From Plastoroseomonas sp036499545 (GTDB lineage Bacteria > Pseudomonadota > Alphaproteobacteria > Acetobacterales > Acetobacteraceae), in assembly GCA_036499545.1 (NCBI GenBank), contig DASYDR010000372.1, positions 1 to 7,044 on the forward strand: a stretch of 7,044 nucleotides of DNA. The letters are read 5' to 3'. Position numbers and translations under genes: made by a program. This document shows positions 6,617 to 7,044 of the stretch, one piece after another. Numbering within the stretch: position 1 is the stretch's first letter; every line of letters begins with the position of its first letter. Under the pieces are notes generated by a model. That model had not been told where the DNA came from and ran no database searches. It worked only from the letters and a program-made list of their open reading frames with translations.

Positions 6617-6644
6617 GGGCCGCGACGGTTGCTCCGCGCGGCCC
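6617..6644. repeat. GC-rich inverted repeat upstream of the BKACE gene
   Basis: Arms GGGCCGCG (6617-6624) and CGCGGCCC (6637-6644) are perfect complements. Inside them CGG/CCG pairs add three more steps around a 5-base TTGCT loop, with one bulged A. It ends 35 bases before the BKACE start, so it could act as an operator or an mRNA leader hairpin. A chance origin in GC-rich DNA is possible. Confidence 0.35.
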
Positions 6645-6667
6645 GTAACGGCAGGATCGGCGAAACG

Positions 6668-6672
6668 AGGAG
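6668..6672 (+). promoter_or_regulatory. Ribosome binding site of the BKACE gene
   Basis: AGGAG lies 7 bases before ATG 6680, supporting that start where the family's N-terminus begins. Confidence 0.7.
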
Positions 6673-6679
6673 AGGCGCC

Positions 6680-7044
6680 ATGTCAAAGGTCATCATCACC
6701 TGCGCCGTGACCGGCGCCATCCACACCCCATCGATGAGCGACCACCTGCCGATCACGCCGCGGCAGATCGCCAATGAGGCGATCGCGGCGGCCGAGGCCG
6801 GCGCCTCCATCATCCACCTGCACGCGCGCGACCCGGACAACGGCCGCCCGACGCCGGATCCGGCGGTGTTCATGCAGTTCCTGCCGGTGATCAAGCAGTC
6901 GACCGACGCGGTGATCAACATCACCACCGGCGGCGGCCTCGGCATGACCGTCGATGAGCGCCTGGCGGCGCCGCTGCTGGCGAGGCCCGAGATGTGCTCC
7001 CTCAACATGGGCAGCATGAACTTCAACATCGCGCCCAGCGCCAG
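6680..7044 (+). CDS. Beta-keto acid cleavage enzyme (BKACE, DUF849), C-terminus cut by window edge
   Basis: The first 121 residues of a TIM-barrel enzyme of the BKACE family are present; family members are about 270-310 residues. These Zn-dependent enzymes condense a beta-keto acid with acetyl-CoA and release acetoacetate and a new CoA ester. The founding member, Kce, cleaves 3-keto-5-aminohexanoate in lysine fermentation; another characterised activity is 3-dehydrocarnitine cleavage. Visible signatures are IITCAVTGA (5-13), the zinc-binding IIHLHARD (44-51, His46 and His48), TTGGGLGMTVDERL (81-94) and CSLNMGSMNF (105-114). The third zinc ligand, a Glu, would be beyond the window. The gene diverges from the reductase gene with a 122-base spacer, so the two could share control. 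The specificity residues are largely out of view, so the substrate cannot be named. Confidence 0.93.
   Translation, partial: MSKVIITCAVTGAIHTPSMSDHLPITPRQIANEAIAAAEAGASIIHLHARDPDNGRPTPDPAVFMQFLPVIKQSTDAVINITTGGGLGMTVDERLAAPLLARPEMCSLNMGSMNFNIAPSA

Larger units (their letters stand above)
6558..6679. other. Divergent intergenic region between the reductase and BKACE genes
   Basis: This 122-base spacer holds the ribosome binding sites of both divergent genes and a GC-rich hairpin at 6617-6644. No GntR-type TTGT/ACAA site and no convincing -35/-10 pair were found on either strand. Confidence 0.6.

Noticed and set aside
4788..6710. A 640-residue open frame on the plus strand across the HAD, gntR and reductase genes
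   Set aside because: It runs antisense to three well-supported genes and their spacers, with a low-complexity Arg/Gly/His/Gln composition and no domain.
1..7044. CRISPR arrays, tRNA or rRNA genes, insertion-sequence ends, phage genes
   Set aside because: No spaced direct repeats, tRNA-like cloverleaf, rRNA stretches, transposase or integrase motifs were seen by eye on either strand.

Overview
This 7044-base window is very GC-rich, with G or C at nearly every third codon position. It holds seven protein genes and no RNA genes, insertion sequences or CRISPR arrays that I can see. The base composition and protein types suggest an alphaproteobacterium, possibly a Rhodospirillales/Acetobacteraceae (Roseomonas-like) organism. 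That placement is an inference from style, not a marker-gene result.

Left part (1-1951, minus strand): a membrane subunit of the HyfB/HycC type, related to the antiporter-like subunits NuoL/NuoM of complex I. It runs off the left edge and lacks only its last few dozen residues. Its partners would lie beyond position 1. A 175-base divergent spacer (1952-2126) with a 16-bp palindrome separates it from the next block.

Middle part (2127-4104, plus strand): a TRAP transporter membrane pair, dctQ (small permease) followed 13 bases later by dctM (large permease). No dctP substrate-binding gene lies next to them in the window. dctM converges on the following gene with only 22 bases between the stop codons, and a hairpin spans this junction.

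Right part (4127-7044): a minus-strand series, in transcription order, of a ketopantoate-reductase-like oxidoreductase (GTG start at 6557), a GntR-family regulator with an FCD ligand domain, and a HAD-superfamily hydrolase of the haloacid dehalogenase type II group. A plus-strand gene for a beta-keto acid cleavage enzyme (BKACE, DUF849; start 6680) diverges from the reductase and runs off the right edge. A 36-bp near-palindrome with a GntR-like TTGT-CA-ACAA core sits just upstream of the regulator gene and overlaps a consensus TTGACA hexamer. This is the clearest regulatory signal in the window.

Taken together, 2127-7044 reads as an organic-acid uptake and catabolism locus: carboxylate import (TRAP), ligand-responsive control (GntR/FCD), and three enzymes acting on small keto, hydroxy or halo acids. 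The substrate cannot be read from the sequence. I do not see a clearly new type of biological system. The points most worth checking are the extended palindrome, the TRAP pair without a binding protein, and the HAD enzyme with a changed active-site motif.
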